Made by a program: the position numbers and the translations under genes
Part shown: positions 1-9,361 of the stretch, in pieces
How the letters are laid out: every line of letters starts with the position of its first letter
Numbering within the stretch: the stretch's first letter is position 1
Source: Gemmatimonas aurantiaca
Lineage (GTDB): Bacteria; Gemmatimonadota; Gemmatimonadetes; Gemmatimonadales; Gemmatimonadaceae
Length of the DNA stretch: 64,000 bases
Reading direction: 5' to 3'
NCBI RefSeq assembly: GCF_037190085.1
Contig: NZ_JBBCJO010000012.1
Span: forward strand, 310,001-374,000
The notes under the pieces: generated by a model
The model's input: only the letters and a program-made list of their open reading frames with translations
Told to the model about the DNA's origin: nothing
Databases searched by the model: none

Positions 1-77
1 AAATGGAGGTTCCATGAACCCTAGGACAGTTCACTTCCGACAAATACTTTCTCGATCCTGCATGAGGGCAGAATCGT

Positions 78-716
78 TTACATCGAGTCCAACTGATCCT
101 GCGCGTCTCGCTTCATCCGTTCTGCGTGAGCCGATCCGACCAGCACGGCGTTCATGTACGTGTTCATGATGCCATAGGCCGTCTCGATATATGGCGTAGC
201 ATTGATGAGTTCCTGGAGCGCGTGTCGCCCCCCGCGTCGGTCGCCAGCGCGTAGCCGCACTTCGGCGAGCTGCTCCCACGCACGCAAGTTGCCAGGTTGT
301 ACGCGCAGTACCGTTTCGAGCTCACTGGCAGGATCGGTTTCATCGTCGAGGCCGGCCAGCACGAGGTGCGAGTACGGAAGTGTAGGGTCGAGGCGAATTG
401 CCTCACGTAGTGACTTGCGAGCAGCGCGGGTATCTGATTCGATAATGTTCTGCAGGTAGCCGTGCCAGAAGTGTGCATCCGCGCTCTCAGGGGCTTGGCT
501 GACCAGTTCCCGAAAGATTCGGGGAGCGCGACTATAGTACGCGTCATCGTTCTGCTCATCTAGAAAGCAGACGAAGCCAAGTTGTCGGCGCCAACGCTGT
601 TCCTCCATCGCAGCTTCGGCGATCCTGCGTTCGCACAGCGTCTCCGCCTTCTCAAACTGCTCGGCCTCGATCAACTGCTCGATGGCTTTTTCGTCAGAAT
701 CGTTCGACGTACGCAT
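78..716 (-). CDS. TPR-like protein, candidate immunity protein for the upstream RHS toxin
   Basis: A 212-residue, mostly helical soluble protein with no signal peptide or membrane segment. Residues about 50-190 contain TPR-like helical pairs, for example the stretches around 'ADAHFWHGYL', 'SLREAIRLDPTLPYSHLVLAGL' (split in two here) and 'ALQELINATPYIETAYGI'. The ATG at 716 overlaps the RHS stop codon as TGATG, which suggests translational coupling; in-frame GTG codons at 731 and 719 are possible but less likely starts. Base composition is less GC-rich than the rest of the window, like the end of the RHS gene. The position directly behind a variable RHS C-terminus is where polymorphic-toxin immunity genes sit, so I infer a cytoplasmic toxin inhibitor. 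A generic TPR scaffold protein is the alternative. Confidence 0.75.
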   Translation of the reverse strand: MRTSNDSDEKAIEQLIEAEQFEKAETLCERRIAEAAMEEQRWRRQLGFVCFLDEQNDDAYYSRAPRIFRELVSQAPESADAHFWHGYLQNIIESDTRAARKSLREAIRLDPTLPYSHLVLAGLDDETDPASELETVLRVQPGNLRAWEQLAEVRLRAGDRRGGRHALQELINATPYIETAYGIMNTYMNAVLVGSAHAERMKRDAQDQLDSM

Positions 717-3700
717 CACTTGACAACCCACGCGTTGGAGAGTTCCCGGGCACCGGACATCTCGAAGACCTTTACGCCGATTGTATGGCCGTTCACAACA
801 GCCTGGTACCGCAACACCTGACCTCCGTTTCGTGGAACAGAAGAGACCAGATTACCAACGTCTCCCGCGACTTCGTTGATCAACTGCAAGTTTCCCTGTC
901 GACTGAGCCCCGTGAGTGCCCATTTGTGTTTCGGGAAAGCGAATACATGATGGAGTTTGTTGGCATCTGGAAGTCTGAGCGCTCCCGCAGTCGTGCCTGC
1001 CGAAGCGGTTGCAACACTCACGGCACTTCCTGCGGCGCGAGAAAACAACGCACTGGCCGCTTCCGGCGCAGCGAGCCCGAACGAAGCACCTATAAGCGCA
1101 CCGCCAACAGCGGTCTCGAGTACCCCCTCCTTCCACGGACGGTCGATGGTGAGATTGAGCAGCACGCGCCCACCACCACCCAGGATCGCTCCTGCTGCTG
1201 CGAGACACAATGATGGCACCGGACACAACCCCATCGGATCCCGATAGTTGACCGGATCCCCACTGCCAAACCCGTACAGGTTGAGCCCGCCCGCCAGCCC
1301 GATCGGATCCGCCTGCGTGAACTGCCCGGTCGTCGCGTCGTAGTACCGGTTCCGCAGGTACTGTGGCCCGCCGGTTGTCGTGGGCCCGCGCAGCAGATCG
1401 CCCCACCACACGGCCACCGTCGACACGTCCGCGCCGGGGGCGCGCCCGTCCACCGTGGCGACATAGCCCGGCCAGGCGGGGCACGCGGCGCCGGCCGCGA
1501 CACACGTCGTGCCACTCGCATTCGTGCCATAGCTCCACGCGCCCTGATAGCTCGCGTAGGGGGTCACGTAGGCCGCCGTGCTGCCCGCCCCCACGCTCGT
1601 GGCATAGCGCTTGAGCACGCCCACGGGCTCGTCGAGGCCCTGCGCATGCGCGTACACCACGATGCCGTACAGCTCCACGGTCTCGCCGGTCTGCGCGCCG
1701 CCTTCGAGTTCCATGTTCACCGGGTTCACGCCCGTGCCGCCCGAGCTCCGGATCTCGTACAACACCTGGTCGCCATCCCACACCGTGCGTTGCACGTACG
1801 CTTCGCACGGGCTGCTACAGGTGCTCGGCCGCCGGCTCCGTACGAACACCCGCCGGCCCAGTGCGTCGTAGCGGTACTCCTCGAACACCCCCTGGCCTTC
1901 GCTGTTCGCCAGCGGGCCGACGTGCCGGTTGAAGTAGGTCAATTGCTGCGCGGCGTCGTAGAAACTCCGCGTCTCGCTCGGCACCACCTGCGCCGTGCCG
2001 ACGCTGTAGCCCCGCGTGTCCCGGCCCCAGTTCGCGATCTGGTTCCCGGCGGCATCGTGTTCCTGCTCCAACTCGTACACGTACCATGTTGGATGACAGG
2101 AGCGTTGCACCAGCCCCGGCGCCCCACACGGGCTCGTGCCCAGCGTGCTCGTCACCAGTTGCCCCGTCTGGGCATCGACGCCCTGGTACCGGGTGCGGTC
2201 CACATTGTCGATGGCCTGATCGTCCCGGATCCACACGCGATTGCCCAGGGCGTCCGTCTTGAACTCTTCCGACGTGAGGGCCGGCGTGAGGCCGCTGGCA
2301 TATTGCAGCGCGCCCAGGCCGCTGTAGGCGAACACCGGGCTCAGGGAGGCTGCCGTGGCCGGCACGGTCGTGCTGCCGCCCGTGAGCAGGTTTGCGGCGT
2401 CGTACGAGAGCGCATCGTTCGTGAGCGGGCCGCCGCGCGTGTCGACGCGCCCGTCGGCGTCGAACGTGCGCGTGGCCGACACGCTGCCCGGGCTCGACCG
2501 CGTGATCCAGCGGCCCTGGCCATCGTACGTGAAGCGCGTGGTGAGCGTGCCGCCCGTCGTGCTGGGATGGACCAGCGTGTCCAGTGTGCCCGACTGGTCA
2601 TGATAGGCGTACGTCTGCGCGCAGCGCCCCGTGCAGGGATCGAGCTGGTCGGGATGATGCAACACGGTGCGCCGGCCGGCGAGATCGTACTCATACCGCA
2701 GCGCATACGTGTGGCTGCTCCAGTCACTCACCACCGCACTCTCGCCCGCCGCGTGCCGGTCCGAGCCGCCGCACGAGGCCGGCGCGTCGGTCTCGTAGCG
2801 CCGCACCAGCAGCGTGTCGTACGCGACCTGCCCGTTCGGATAGTAGGTGCGGCGCACCTTCGCCCAATTGTTCTCGGCGCGGCGGAGAAGCCCCGCCTCG
2901 GTGTACGCAAACCGCGCCGTGTCCACCGCGATGCACTGCGACGGGCCTTCCACGTCGGGCATGCCGTAGAGACACGAGCCGCTCACGGGGTAATGGCACA
3001 GCGGGCTGCTGAACGTGGTCTGCGGCACAATACGCCGCACCACGCGGCCCAAGGCGTCGTACGTGGCGCGGAGGGTGTCGTTGCGCGGGGTGATGGTCTG
3101 CGTGGCATTGCCGGCCGCATCGAGCACGAACCGCGTTCCGTTGCTGCCGCCCGAACCGGGCACGCTGGCTTCCTTGTACCGCGTGACGCGGCCCAGCGCG
3201 TCGTAGTCCCACTCGGTGGGGTTCGACGAATAGAGGCCGCCGCCCGTCGTGTCCGCGTGTGCCGTGAACTCCCGCGTGACCGTGAGGCGCTGGCCCTCTG
3301 CGTCAAACGTGGTGCGTACCTGCACGGTATCGGCGATCACGACGCGGCTGTTGGGCAGCGTGACGCGCGGGCCGATGGTCCGGGTCAGCGTGTCGCGATG
3401 CTGCCGGTCGTACCAGGTGTGTTGGCGCACGCCGGCCGTGCGCAGCGTGGCGGAATCGGTGGCGCCGGTGCCCGTGCCGCGCGGCGTGAAGACGAGCGTG
3501 TCCCGCCCCACCTCGTCCTGGAATTGCAGCGACAAGTAGCCGAGTGGCGTCACCGACTTGCGCAGATTGCCGGCGGTGCTGTACGCAAACGTGCTGGTCT
3601 CGGTGCCACCGGCCCCTTTGAGCACGAGCGTGGCCGGCAGGCGTTGCGCCGTGTAGGTGTACCGCACGCGCCGCGCACTGTCCGGGCCCACCTGCGTCCA

Positions 3701-6049
3701 CTGCAGCGTGGAATCACTGTTGTAGGCCAGCGTATCCACCAGTGTCTTGGCGCCGCTCGTGAGCGTGCGCCGACTGGTGAGCTGATTCGTTGTGGCGTGC
3801 CACAGATAGGTCGTGCGCGCATCGTTGCCGCTGCCAAACGGCTGGATCGTCCGCACCGTGTCCGGGAGCCCGCGCGTGGTGTAGTGCGCGACCGACACGA
3901 GCCGCTCGGCGCCCATCGTGCTGTCCACCAACCCGACGAACGTGCCGTGATAGCGCAGGAACGTTTCCTGTCCATCGGCGGCGCGCACCCGCGTGGGCGC
4001 GCCATAGCCATTCACCCAGTACCGCGTGAGATCGTCTACGTCACTGCGCGGGCCGTCGATTACCGCATACGCCGAGTCCACCGGCACGGGCGTGGAGAGG
4101 CCGCGTGTCTCAGCCGGCGTCAGCCCAATCGTGCTGCTCACCGGGCGCGCGGCCTGCGTGAGGCGGTTCCCGGCATCATAACTGAACGTCGTGCCGTTCC
4201 CCAGGCGATCGGTGCGGGTGGTGACGACGTTGGTCAACAGGCCACTGCCACTCGCGAAGCGCACCACACTGTTGTCGGGATCGCGCAGCGAGTCGATCCG
4301 CACGCCCGAGCGGAACACGCGCAGCGTCCGGCCATTGGGTGCGCGCGCCGAGTCGAGTCGGCCGCTGCTGTAGAAGAGCGTGTCTTCCACCGTGCCGCTC
4401 ACCGTCGGGAACTGGATGCGCGTGAGCGCGCCGCTGGCCCACGTGAACCGCGTCACGTGCTGGCGCACATTCACGGTGGAGTCGTGCTGGCCCGTGCTGT
4501 TGAAAAACACGCGCGCGCTGGCCGCGGTGACCCGCACGTACCCGGTGCCGTTGGCGAGGATGGAATCCTTGACGCCAAACGCCGTGGGATGCCACACGCT
4601 GCCGCTCTTCACGTACTTGCGCAGGCTGCCATCGCCGCCGATCCACACGAGGACCGTCGACGACACCACCTGCAACTGTTCGAGGCCGGCCAGCCACCAG
4701 CCCGCCCCGAAGGGCGAGCTGCGACGATCCACCACGAACACCTGCCCACTGGCCGTGTAGGGGCCCTGATTGCCATTGCTGGCACTCACCTCGAGCGTGA
4801 CGTCGGTGATGCCCGTGCTCCAGCCGCCCGTATCCGCCAGCACGGCCACCCGCCGCGTGTTGCCCGGCGCGCCCCAGGCGCTGCCGCTGTACTGGGTGCA
4901 GCCGCGATTCGCGCCACTCACCTTGATGCACGCGGTCACGTTGGGCGGCACCGCCACGCCGGCGGACAAGCGCACATCGGCGAGCACGAGGGGGCGTGGC
5001 CTGGCGTGCTGCGACGCATAGAACAACGTGGGCGTACGCCATTGGCCCATCGTGCGGACGCCGGGCAGCGCGTGTGTGAGGCGGAGATCGCCGCATTCAC
5101 TCGCGGCCTCGTCGACGAGCGCCACGGTGACACAGGCGTCGCGCAGCGCATTGTCGGTCCGTCCCGGCGCCGCGCCCACGAACGTGACGCCTACCGACGG
5201 CGTGGCGGCGAGCGTGCGATCGGCCCACGCCGAATCCTTCGCGGTGGCCGCCGCATTCGTGGCGCGCAGGCGCACCAGGCCCGCCTGGCCGGTGCTGCCC
5301 GACGCACTGAACGCGACCTTCGCGGTGGCGCTTGCGCCCGACGCCAGAATGGTCGACGACGGCGTGACCGTGCAACTCGACACCACGCCCGTGCACGTGG
5401 CCACGGCCAGACTGATCGTGTCGGGGGCGTTGCCCGCGTTGGTGACGGTGAACCGCGCCGTGTCGTTGCCGGTGATGCGCGCGAATTGCGCGTCGGCCCG
5501 CACCTGCACATCGGCCCGGGGGGCGAGCGGATAGTAGGTCCTGTAGTCGGTCCAGTGATAGTTGAGCGCATTGCCCACGTCGGCGTACACCGTGACGGGC
5601 CCGGTCGTGCTGTTCACGGTGACCGTGCCGGTGGAGGTGTAGAGCACTTCGTCGGCCACCGATCCGGTGAAGCCGCAGGCCGCGGGATTGGCCTGCAGAT
5701 CAAAATCGCCGGTGACATCGACGTTGTTGACCTTGATCACCCGCGAGTCGATGTCCATGTACGTGGTCGGCCCGGTGGGATACCCGCACCAGATCACCGT
5801 GACCGTCACCGACCCGGTGCTGATGGTGTTCGTGGTCGGCGTGACGGTGACGGAGTTGTCGGCGCGCCAGGAGAAGAACGCCGTACGAAAGGCCGGCGAC
5901 ACCGGCGACATCGCGACGGCCTCAGGCAATACCGGCGAAGGCCCAGGCGAGTGCATACGCGCAGGTGTACGCGACGCCCCACTCGCCAGGACCAGCGACG
6001 CGCCGACCAGCAGGGCGGTCGGGATCGGGAGCCAGGAACGCAATCGCAT
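716..6049 (-). CDS. Secreted RHS/YD-repeat protein with C-terminal toxin-like domain
   Basis: A 1777-residue protein. The ATG at 6049 is preceded by a GGAGG box and opens a clear signal peptide (MRLRSWLPIPTALLVGASLV...). Residues to about 450 are Ig-like/CARDB-like repeats. Then comes a long YD-repeat region with motifs such as 'YEYDLAGRR', 'FTYDGQGRW' and 'YRYDALGRRV'. The RHS core ends with 'NRYYDATTGQFTQADPIGL' and a 'YRDPMGL' cleavage-type motif. The last 169 residues (encoded by 716-1225) differ in style: a Gly/Ala-rich hydrophobic stretch and then a roughly 80-residue domain starting 'NKLHHVFAFPKHKW'. In this family the shell encapsulates a cleaved C-terminal toxin. The KLHHVF...H motif loosely resembles predicted nuclease toxins of RHS/CDI systems, but the activity is inference. 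The downstream TPR gene is coupled to it. Confidence 0.93.
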   Translation of the reverse strand: MRLRSWLPIPTALLVGASLVLASGASRTPARMHSPGPSPVLPEAVAMSPVSPAFRTAFFSWRADNSVTVTPTTNTISTGSVTVTVIWCGYPTGPTTYMDIDSRVIKVNNVDVTGDFDLQANPAACGFTGSVADEVLYTSTGTVTVNSTTGPVTVYADVGNALNYHWTDYRTYYPLAPRADVQVRADAQFARITGNDTARFTVTNAGNAPDTISLAVATCTGVVSSCTVTPSSTILASGASATAKVAFSASGSTGQAGLVRLRATNAAATAKDSAWADRTLAATPSVGVTFVGAAPGRTDNALRDACVTVALVDEAASECGDLRLTHALPGVRTMGQWRTPTLFYASQHARPRPLVLADVRLSAGVAVPPNVTACIKVSGANRGCTQYSGSAWGAPGNTRRVAVLADTGGWSTGITDVTLEVSASNGNQGPYTASGQVFVVDRRSSPFGAGWWLAGLEQLQVVSSTVLVWIGGDGSLRKYVKSGSVWHPTAFGVKDSILANGTGYVRVTAASARVFFNSTGQHDSTVNVRQHVTRFTWASGALTRIQFPTVSGTVEDTLFYSSGRLDSARAPNGRTLRVFRSGVRIDSLRDPDNSVVRFASGSGLLTNVVTTRTDRLGNGTTFSYDAGNRLTQAARPVSSTIGLTPAETRGLSTPVPVDSAYAVIDGPRSDVDDLTRYWVNGYGAPTRVRAADGQETFLRYHGTFVGLVDSTMGAERLVSVAHYTTRGLPDTVRTIQPFGSGNDARTTYLWHATTNQLTSRRTLTSGAKTLVDTLAYNSDSTLQWTQVGPDSARRVRYTYTAQRLPATLVLKGAGGTETSTFAYSTAGNLRKSVTPLGYLSLQFQDEVGRDTLVFTPRGTGTGATDSATLRTAGVRQHTWYDRQHRDTLTRTIGPRVTLPNSRVVIADTVQVRTTFDAEGQRLTVTREFTAHADTTGGGLYSSNPTEWDYDALGRVTRYKEASVPGSGGSNGTRFVLDAAGNATQTITPRNDTLRATYDALGRVVRRIVPQTTFSSPLCHYPVSGSCLYGMPDVEGPSQCIAVDTARFAYTEAGLLRRAENNWAKVRRTYYPNGQVAYDTLLVRRYETDAPASCGGSDRHAAGESAVVSDWSSHTYALRYEYDLAGRRTVLHHPDQLDPCTGRCAQTYAYHDQSGTLDTLVHPSTTGGTLTTRFTYDGQGRWITRSSPGSVSATRTFDADGRVDTRGGPLTNDALSYDAANLLTGGSTTVPATAASLSPVFAYSGLGALQYASGLTPALTSEEFKTDALGNRVWIRDDQAIDNVDRTRYQGVDAQTGQLVTSTLGTSPCGAPGLVQRSCHPTWYVYELEQEHDAAGNQIANWGRDTRGYSVGTAQVVPSETRSFYDAAQQLTYFNRHVGPLANSEGQGVFEEYRYDALGRRVFVRSRRPSTCSSPCEAYVQRTVWDGDQVLYEIRSSGGTGVNPVNMELEGGAQTGETVELYGIVVYAHAQGLDEPVGVLKRYATSVGAGSTAAYVTPYASYQGAWSYGTNASGTTCVAAGAACPAWPGYVATVDGRAPGADVSTVAVWWGDLLRGPTTTGGPQYLRNRYYDATTGQFTQADPIGLAGGLNLYGFGSGDPVNYRDPMGLCPVPSLCLAAAGAILGGGGRVLLNLTIDRPWKEGVLETAVGGALIGASFGLAAPEAASALFSRAAGSAVSVATASAGTTAGALRLPDANKLHHVFAFPKHKWALTGLSRQGNLQLINEVAGDVGNLVSSVPRNGGQVLRYQAVVNGHTIGVKVFEMSGARELSNAWVVK

Positions 6050-6281
6050 GAGAACCTCCACTGAATGACAGGACGCAACCCTATCGGATCGGACGGCGCC
6101 GGGGATCGTCGGCGTGCACGTGAAGGGAGTTGCCTGGGCAGGACATTGTGTGACGCAGGCCACAAGCTGATGGGGCCGTGTGATGTATCGTGAGTCAACC
6201 GGTACTGGCCGGCCCGGAGCGGTGCCGATCAGCAAAGGCACCGTGCAGAACATGGATCATTGGTTCAATCGGAGTCGTCCA

Positions 6282-7040
6282 ATGCAGTCACGTGACGAGA
6301 AGACAGACGCTGCGGTGCACACCAAGCAGCAGGACCGGGAACTGATCGAGCGATTCCGTCGCGGCGATGCGTCGGCCTGGTCCGAACTCACGACGCGCTT
6401 TCTCCCGTCGTTGCGGAGGATGTCCAGACGGGAGCAGGCACCCGACGGGGAGTGCACCTGCTGCGAAGATCTGTTGGCGGATCTGATCCAGCAGTGGCTC
6501 GATCCTTCGCGTCCACTGCCATCGAATCTCGCTGCCTATGTGCACCAGGCGGCGCGCTGGTGTCATGGACAGCAACGCCGGCGCCGCGCGCGGGAGCGAC
6601 GCTGGCTGCAGGAGGCCGACCGCGAGGAACGGCGCGACGAAACCTCGATACTCGCGATCTCGGCGTACACCCGGCGCCTGGTCGCCGGCCCCTCGGTCGA
6701 CGAGGACACGGTGGATATCGCCGACGACATGCGTGTTCTGTATTCGCGGGTGGCGCACTGCATCGACGCGAGCCTGACGCTCCCGGAACGGGAACTGCTG
6801 GCGAAGCGCGCCGAGGGCATGCCTGCGGCGGATATGGCGCAGTGGCTGGGGATCGAGAGACCGGCACTCACGAAGCGCCTGCAGCGCCTGATTGCGCGTC
6901 TGCGGGAAGCGCTGCAGGCCGAGATCGCCGGCTGGTCGCCGGAAGACCGCATGCGGTGGCACCTCCACTGGCGTCCGGCGATTCCCACCCCCGCCAGGAC
7001 GCGCTCCTTGGACGGCTCCTTCCGGCTCGGTAAGTTGTGA
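6282..7040 (+). CDS. Sigma-70/ECF-like transcription regulator
   Basis: A 252-residue cytoplasmic protein. The N-terminal part (from 'QDRELIERFRRGDASAWSELTTRF') resembles sigma region 2, and the C-terminal part ('LPERELLAKRAEGMPAAD' followed by 'MAQWLGIERPALTKRLQRL') resembles a region-4 helix-turn-helix. Between them lies an unusual 'CTCCEDLL' cysteine cluster and a highly basic 'QQRRRRARERR' stretch. I chose ATG 6282 because GGAG lies 7 nt upstream; ATG 6252 is an alternative. The gene is divergent from the RHS gene across 232 bp, so it could control that gene, but no shared promoter motif was found. It runs into purE with a 34-bp gap. It could also be a phage-type or degenerate sigma protein, and no anti-sigma gene is adjacent. 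Confidence 0.7.
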   Translation: MQSRDEKTDAAVHTKQQDRELIERFRRGDASAWSELTTRFLPSLRRMSRREQAPDGECTCCEDLLADLIQQWLDPSRPLPSNLAAYVHQAARWCHGQQRRRRARERRWLQEADREERRDETSILAISAYTRRLVAGPSVDEDTVDIADDMRVLYSRVAHCIDASLTLPERELLAKRAEGMPAADMAQWLGIERPALTKRLQRLIARLREALQAEIAGWSPEDRMRWHLHWRPAIPTPARTRSLDGSFRLGKL

Positions 7041-7074
7041 GCTGACGGACCCGTCCCTTCTCCCGGAGCCTTCT

Positions 7075-7614
7075 GTGACCGCCGTACCCGACAGCCCGCT
7101 CCCTGCCGGCGTCACGCCCCTCGTGGGCGTGGTGATGGGCAGTGCGAGCGACTACGACACGCTCGCGCCGGCCTGCGAGGTGCTTGCCGAACTCGGCGTG
7201 CCCTATGAAGCCCGGGTCGTGTCGGCACATCGGACCCCCGACTGGCTCTTCGAATACGCCGAACAGGCGCATGGACGGGGACTCCGGGCCATCATCGCCG
7301 GTGCCGGCGGGGCCGCCCATCTGCCGGGCATGCTGGCCTCGAAGACGCTGGTGCCGGTACTCGGCGTGCCCGTGGTGGCCACCCCGCTCAACGGGCTCGA
7401 CGCGCTGCTCAGCATCGTGCAGATGCCGGGGGGCATTCCGGTGGCCACGTTCGCCATCGGCAAACCCGGCGCGACCAACGCCGCGCTCTACGCGGCCCAG
7501 TTGCTGGCCGCGCACGACCCGGCACTGCGCGAGCAACTCCTGAACCGCCGGCGCGTGAAAGCCGCCGAAGCGCTCGCCCGCCCGCTGAACGCCCCCAACG
7601 CCATCGTCCCGTGA
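7075..7614 (+). CDS. purE: N5-carboxyaminoimidazole ribonucleotide mutase PurE
   Basis: A 179-residue class I PurE that converts N5-CAIR to CAIR in de novo purine synthesis in the cytosol. The family signatures are all present: 'GVVMGSASDYDT' at the N-terminus, 'VVSAHRTPDWLFEYA' with the active-site His, 'IIAGAGGAAHLPGMLAS', and 'PLNGLDALLSIVQMPGGIPV'. The start is the GTG at 7075, with GGAG 6 nt upstream; further upstream the frame is only a shadow of the sigma gene. purK follows after 25 bp, so the two-step N5-CAIR route is encoded as a pair. Length is normal for the family with a short extra N-terminus. Confidence 0.96.
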   Translation: MTAVPDSPLPAGVTPLVGVVMGSASDYDTLAPACEVLAELGVPYEARVVSAHRTPDWLFEYAEQAHGRGLRAIIAGAGGAAHLPGMLASKTLVPVLGVPVVATPLNGLDALLSIVQMPGGIPVATFAIGKPGATNAALYAAQLLAAHDPALREQLLNRRRVKAAEALARPLNAPNAIVP

Positions 7615-7639
7615 CTGTCTCTCCTGTGAGTACCTCCCT

Positions 7640-8842
7640 GTGAGCGTCACGCCGCGCACGCCGATCCTGCCCGGTGCGACCATCGGATTTCTGGGTGGCG
7701 GTCAGCTCGGTCGCATGACCGCGCTCGCCGCGCGCTCGATGGGCTACGACATCCAGGTGCTCGATCCCGAAGCGGCCTGCGCCACGGGCCCAGTCGCGTC
7801 GCGCACCATCACGGCCCGCTTCGACGATGTGCACGCCGCGGTCGAGCTCGCGTCGCAGTGCGATGTCGTCACGCTCGAGATCGAACAGATCCACCCCGAC
7901 GTGCTCGACGCGGTGGCTGCGCGCACCACGCTGCATCCCGGACGCGCACCGGTCTACATCATCCAGGACCGCATCCGGCAGAAACAGTGGCTGTCGGCGC
8001 AGGGTTTCCCACTCGGCGCGTTCGTGGCCGCGCAGTCGGCACACGACATCGCCGAGGCGGTGCGGCAGCATGGCGCCTGCATCGCCAAGTCCACGCACGG
8101 GGGATACGATGGACGTGGACAGGTGCGTCTCAGCGAGCCCGATCAGGCGGCCGACGCGTGGAGCGCCCTGGGTGAGCGGGAGTGTCTCGTGGAACAGCGC
8201 GTGCAGATCGCCTACGAGATCTCCGTGCTCGTGGCGCGATCGGCGAGCGGTCAGACGGTGGTGTACCCGCCATCGCGCAATCACCACACCAGCGGCATCC
8301 TCACCTGGGCCGTGGTGCCGGCCGTCATCTCCGACAGCATGACGCAGCGTGCGCAGACACTGGCCCGGGATATCGCCGAACGGTTGGGTATCGTGGGTCT
8401 GCTGGCGGTGGAGTGTTTCGTCACCCGTGACGACCAACTCCTGGTGAACGAACTCGCCCCACGCCCGCACAACACCTATCACCACAGCGAGCGTGGACTG
8501 GCCACCAGTCAGTTCGAACAGCTCGTGCGCGCGATCTGCGATCTGCCGCTCGGCGATCCGCAGGTGTATGCCCCATCGGCCATCGTGAACCTGCTGGGCG
8601 ACGTGTGGCTGCAGGACACGCCGCCGCAGATCGAACACGCGCTCGACGTGGAGGGCGTGCGTCTCCATCTGTACGGCAAGGCCGGCGCCCGTGCCGGTCG
8701 CAAGATGGGTCATCTCTCCGCCATCGGCACCGACGCCCAGGACGCCCTGGGACGTGTGCTGGAGAGCTATCGCCGACTCTCGCCCGGAACGACCGGCAGC
8801 TTCGACGTGCACGAACCCGTGCTCGCGCACATCACGTCCTGA
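7640..8842 (+). CDS. purK: 5-(carboxyamino)imidazole ribonucleotide synthase PurK
   Basis: A 400-residue ATP-grasp enzyme that makes N5-CAIR from AIR, bicarbonate and ATP, feeding PurE. The N-terminal biotin-carboxylase-like fold starts 'TIGFLGGGQLGRM' and is followed by 'VLDPEAACATGPVASRTI'. The ATP-grasp core includes 'STHGGYDGRGQ', 'LVEQRVQIAYEISVLVAR' and the metal-binding region 'VNELAPRPHNTYHHSERG'. The GTG start at 7640 has no good Shine-Dalgarno sequence, so translation may depend on purE upstream. Length matches the family. Confidence 0.96.
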   Translation: MSVTPRTPILPGATIGFLGGGQLGRMTALAARSMGYDIQVLDPEAACATGPVASRTITARFDDVHAAVELASQCDVVTLEIEQIHPDVLDAVAARTTLHPGRAPVYIIQDRIRQKQWLSAQGFPLGAFVAAQSAHDIAEAVRQHGACIAKSTHGGYDGRGQVRLSEPDQAADAWSALGERECLVEQRVQIAYEISVLVARSASGQTVVYPPSRNHHTSGILTWAVVPAVISDSMTQRAQTLARDIAERLGIVGLLAVECFVTRDDQLLVNELAPRPHNTYHHSERGLATSQFEQLVRAICDLPLGDPQVYAPSAIVNLLGDVWLQDTPPQIEHALDVEGVRLHLYGKAGARAGRKMGHLSAIGTDAQDALGRVLESYRRLSPGTTGSFDVHEPVLAHITS

Positions 8843-8923
8843 TCGTTACGCGACACGCGCCGCACGTGACGTCACGTCACATCACGCGACACACGCATCG
8901 TCTCTCACTCCCATCCCGCATTC

Positions 8924-9301
8924 ATGTTTCCGCATCAGCTCTACGAGATCCTGCACATCGTCGGTATCGCGCTGCTCTTCACCGCCATCGGTGGCGTGGC
9001 CGTCCATGCGGCCAACGGCGGCACAAAAGCCACGAGCACCACACGGCCGCTGGTGGCGAGTGTGCACGGCATCGGCGTGCTGCTCATTCTCGTGGGCGGC
9101 TTCGGCATGCTCGCGCGCATGGGATTCCAGCACGGCACCAATTTCCCGGGCTGGCTCTGGGTCAAGATCATCGTCTGGATCCTGCTGAGTGGTCTGGCGC
9201 TGCTGCCCTATCGCAAGCCCGCCCTCGCCCAGCCGTTCCTGCTGCTGTTGCCGCTGCTCGCGGCCGTGGCGGTGTACATGGTGCTCTACAAGCCGTTCTG
9301 A
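8924..9301 (+). CDS. Small four-helix integral membrane protein
   Basis: A 125-residue hydrophobic protein with about four membrane segments: around 'ILHIVGIALLFTAIGGVAV', 'VASVHGIGVLLILVGGFGML', 'LWVKIIVWILLSGLALLPY' and 'LLLLPLLAAVAVYMVLY'. A histidine in helix 1 and another at the start of helix 2 ('SVHGIG') could bind a cofactor or metal, but no family is certain from the sequence. It lies 81 bp after purK and 60 bp before ackA on the same strand, so it may be co-transcribed with them. Function unknown. Confidence 0.75.
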   Translation: MFPHQLYEILHIVGIALLFTAIGGVAVHAANGGTKATSTTRPLVASVHGIGVLLILVGGFGMLARMGFQHGTNFPGWLWVKIIVWILLSGLALLPYRKPALAQPFLLLLPLLAAVAVYMVLYKPF

Positions 9302-9361
9302 CCGCGGCCCGACACCGGCCCATCCGCCTCACACCAGCCTGACACCGGCGCGACGATCCCC

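Noticed and set aside
13..189. Short plus-strand frame after GGAGG at the window edge
   Set aside because: Only about 58 codons, with no domain, overlapping the end of the TPR gene on the other strand; the GGTTC/GAACC hairpin there is too short to call.
2300..4300. Regularly spaced repeats resembling a CRISPR array
   Set aside because: The repetition is protein-level YD repeats of the RHS gene; the DNA units are not identical and have no spacer pattern.
1646..6064. A 1472-codon open frame on the plus strand antisense to the RHS gene
   Set aside because: It mirrors the RHS gene, is His/Arg/Ala-rich without any domain, and arises from the high GC of the minus-strand coding frame.
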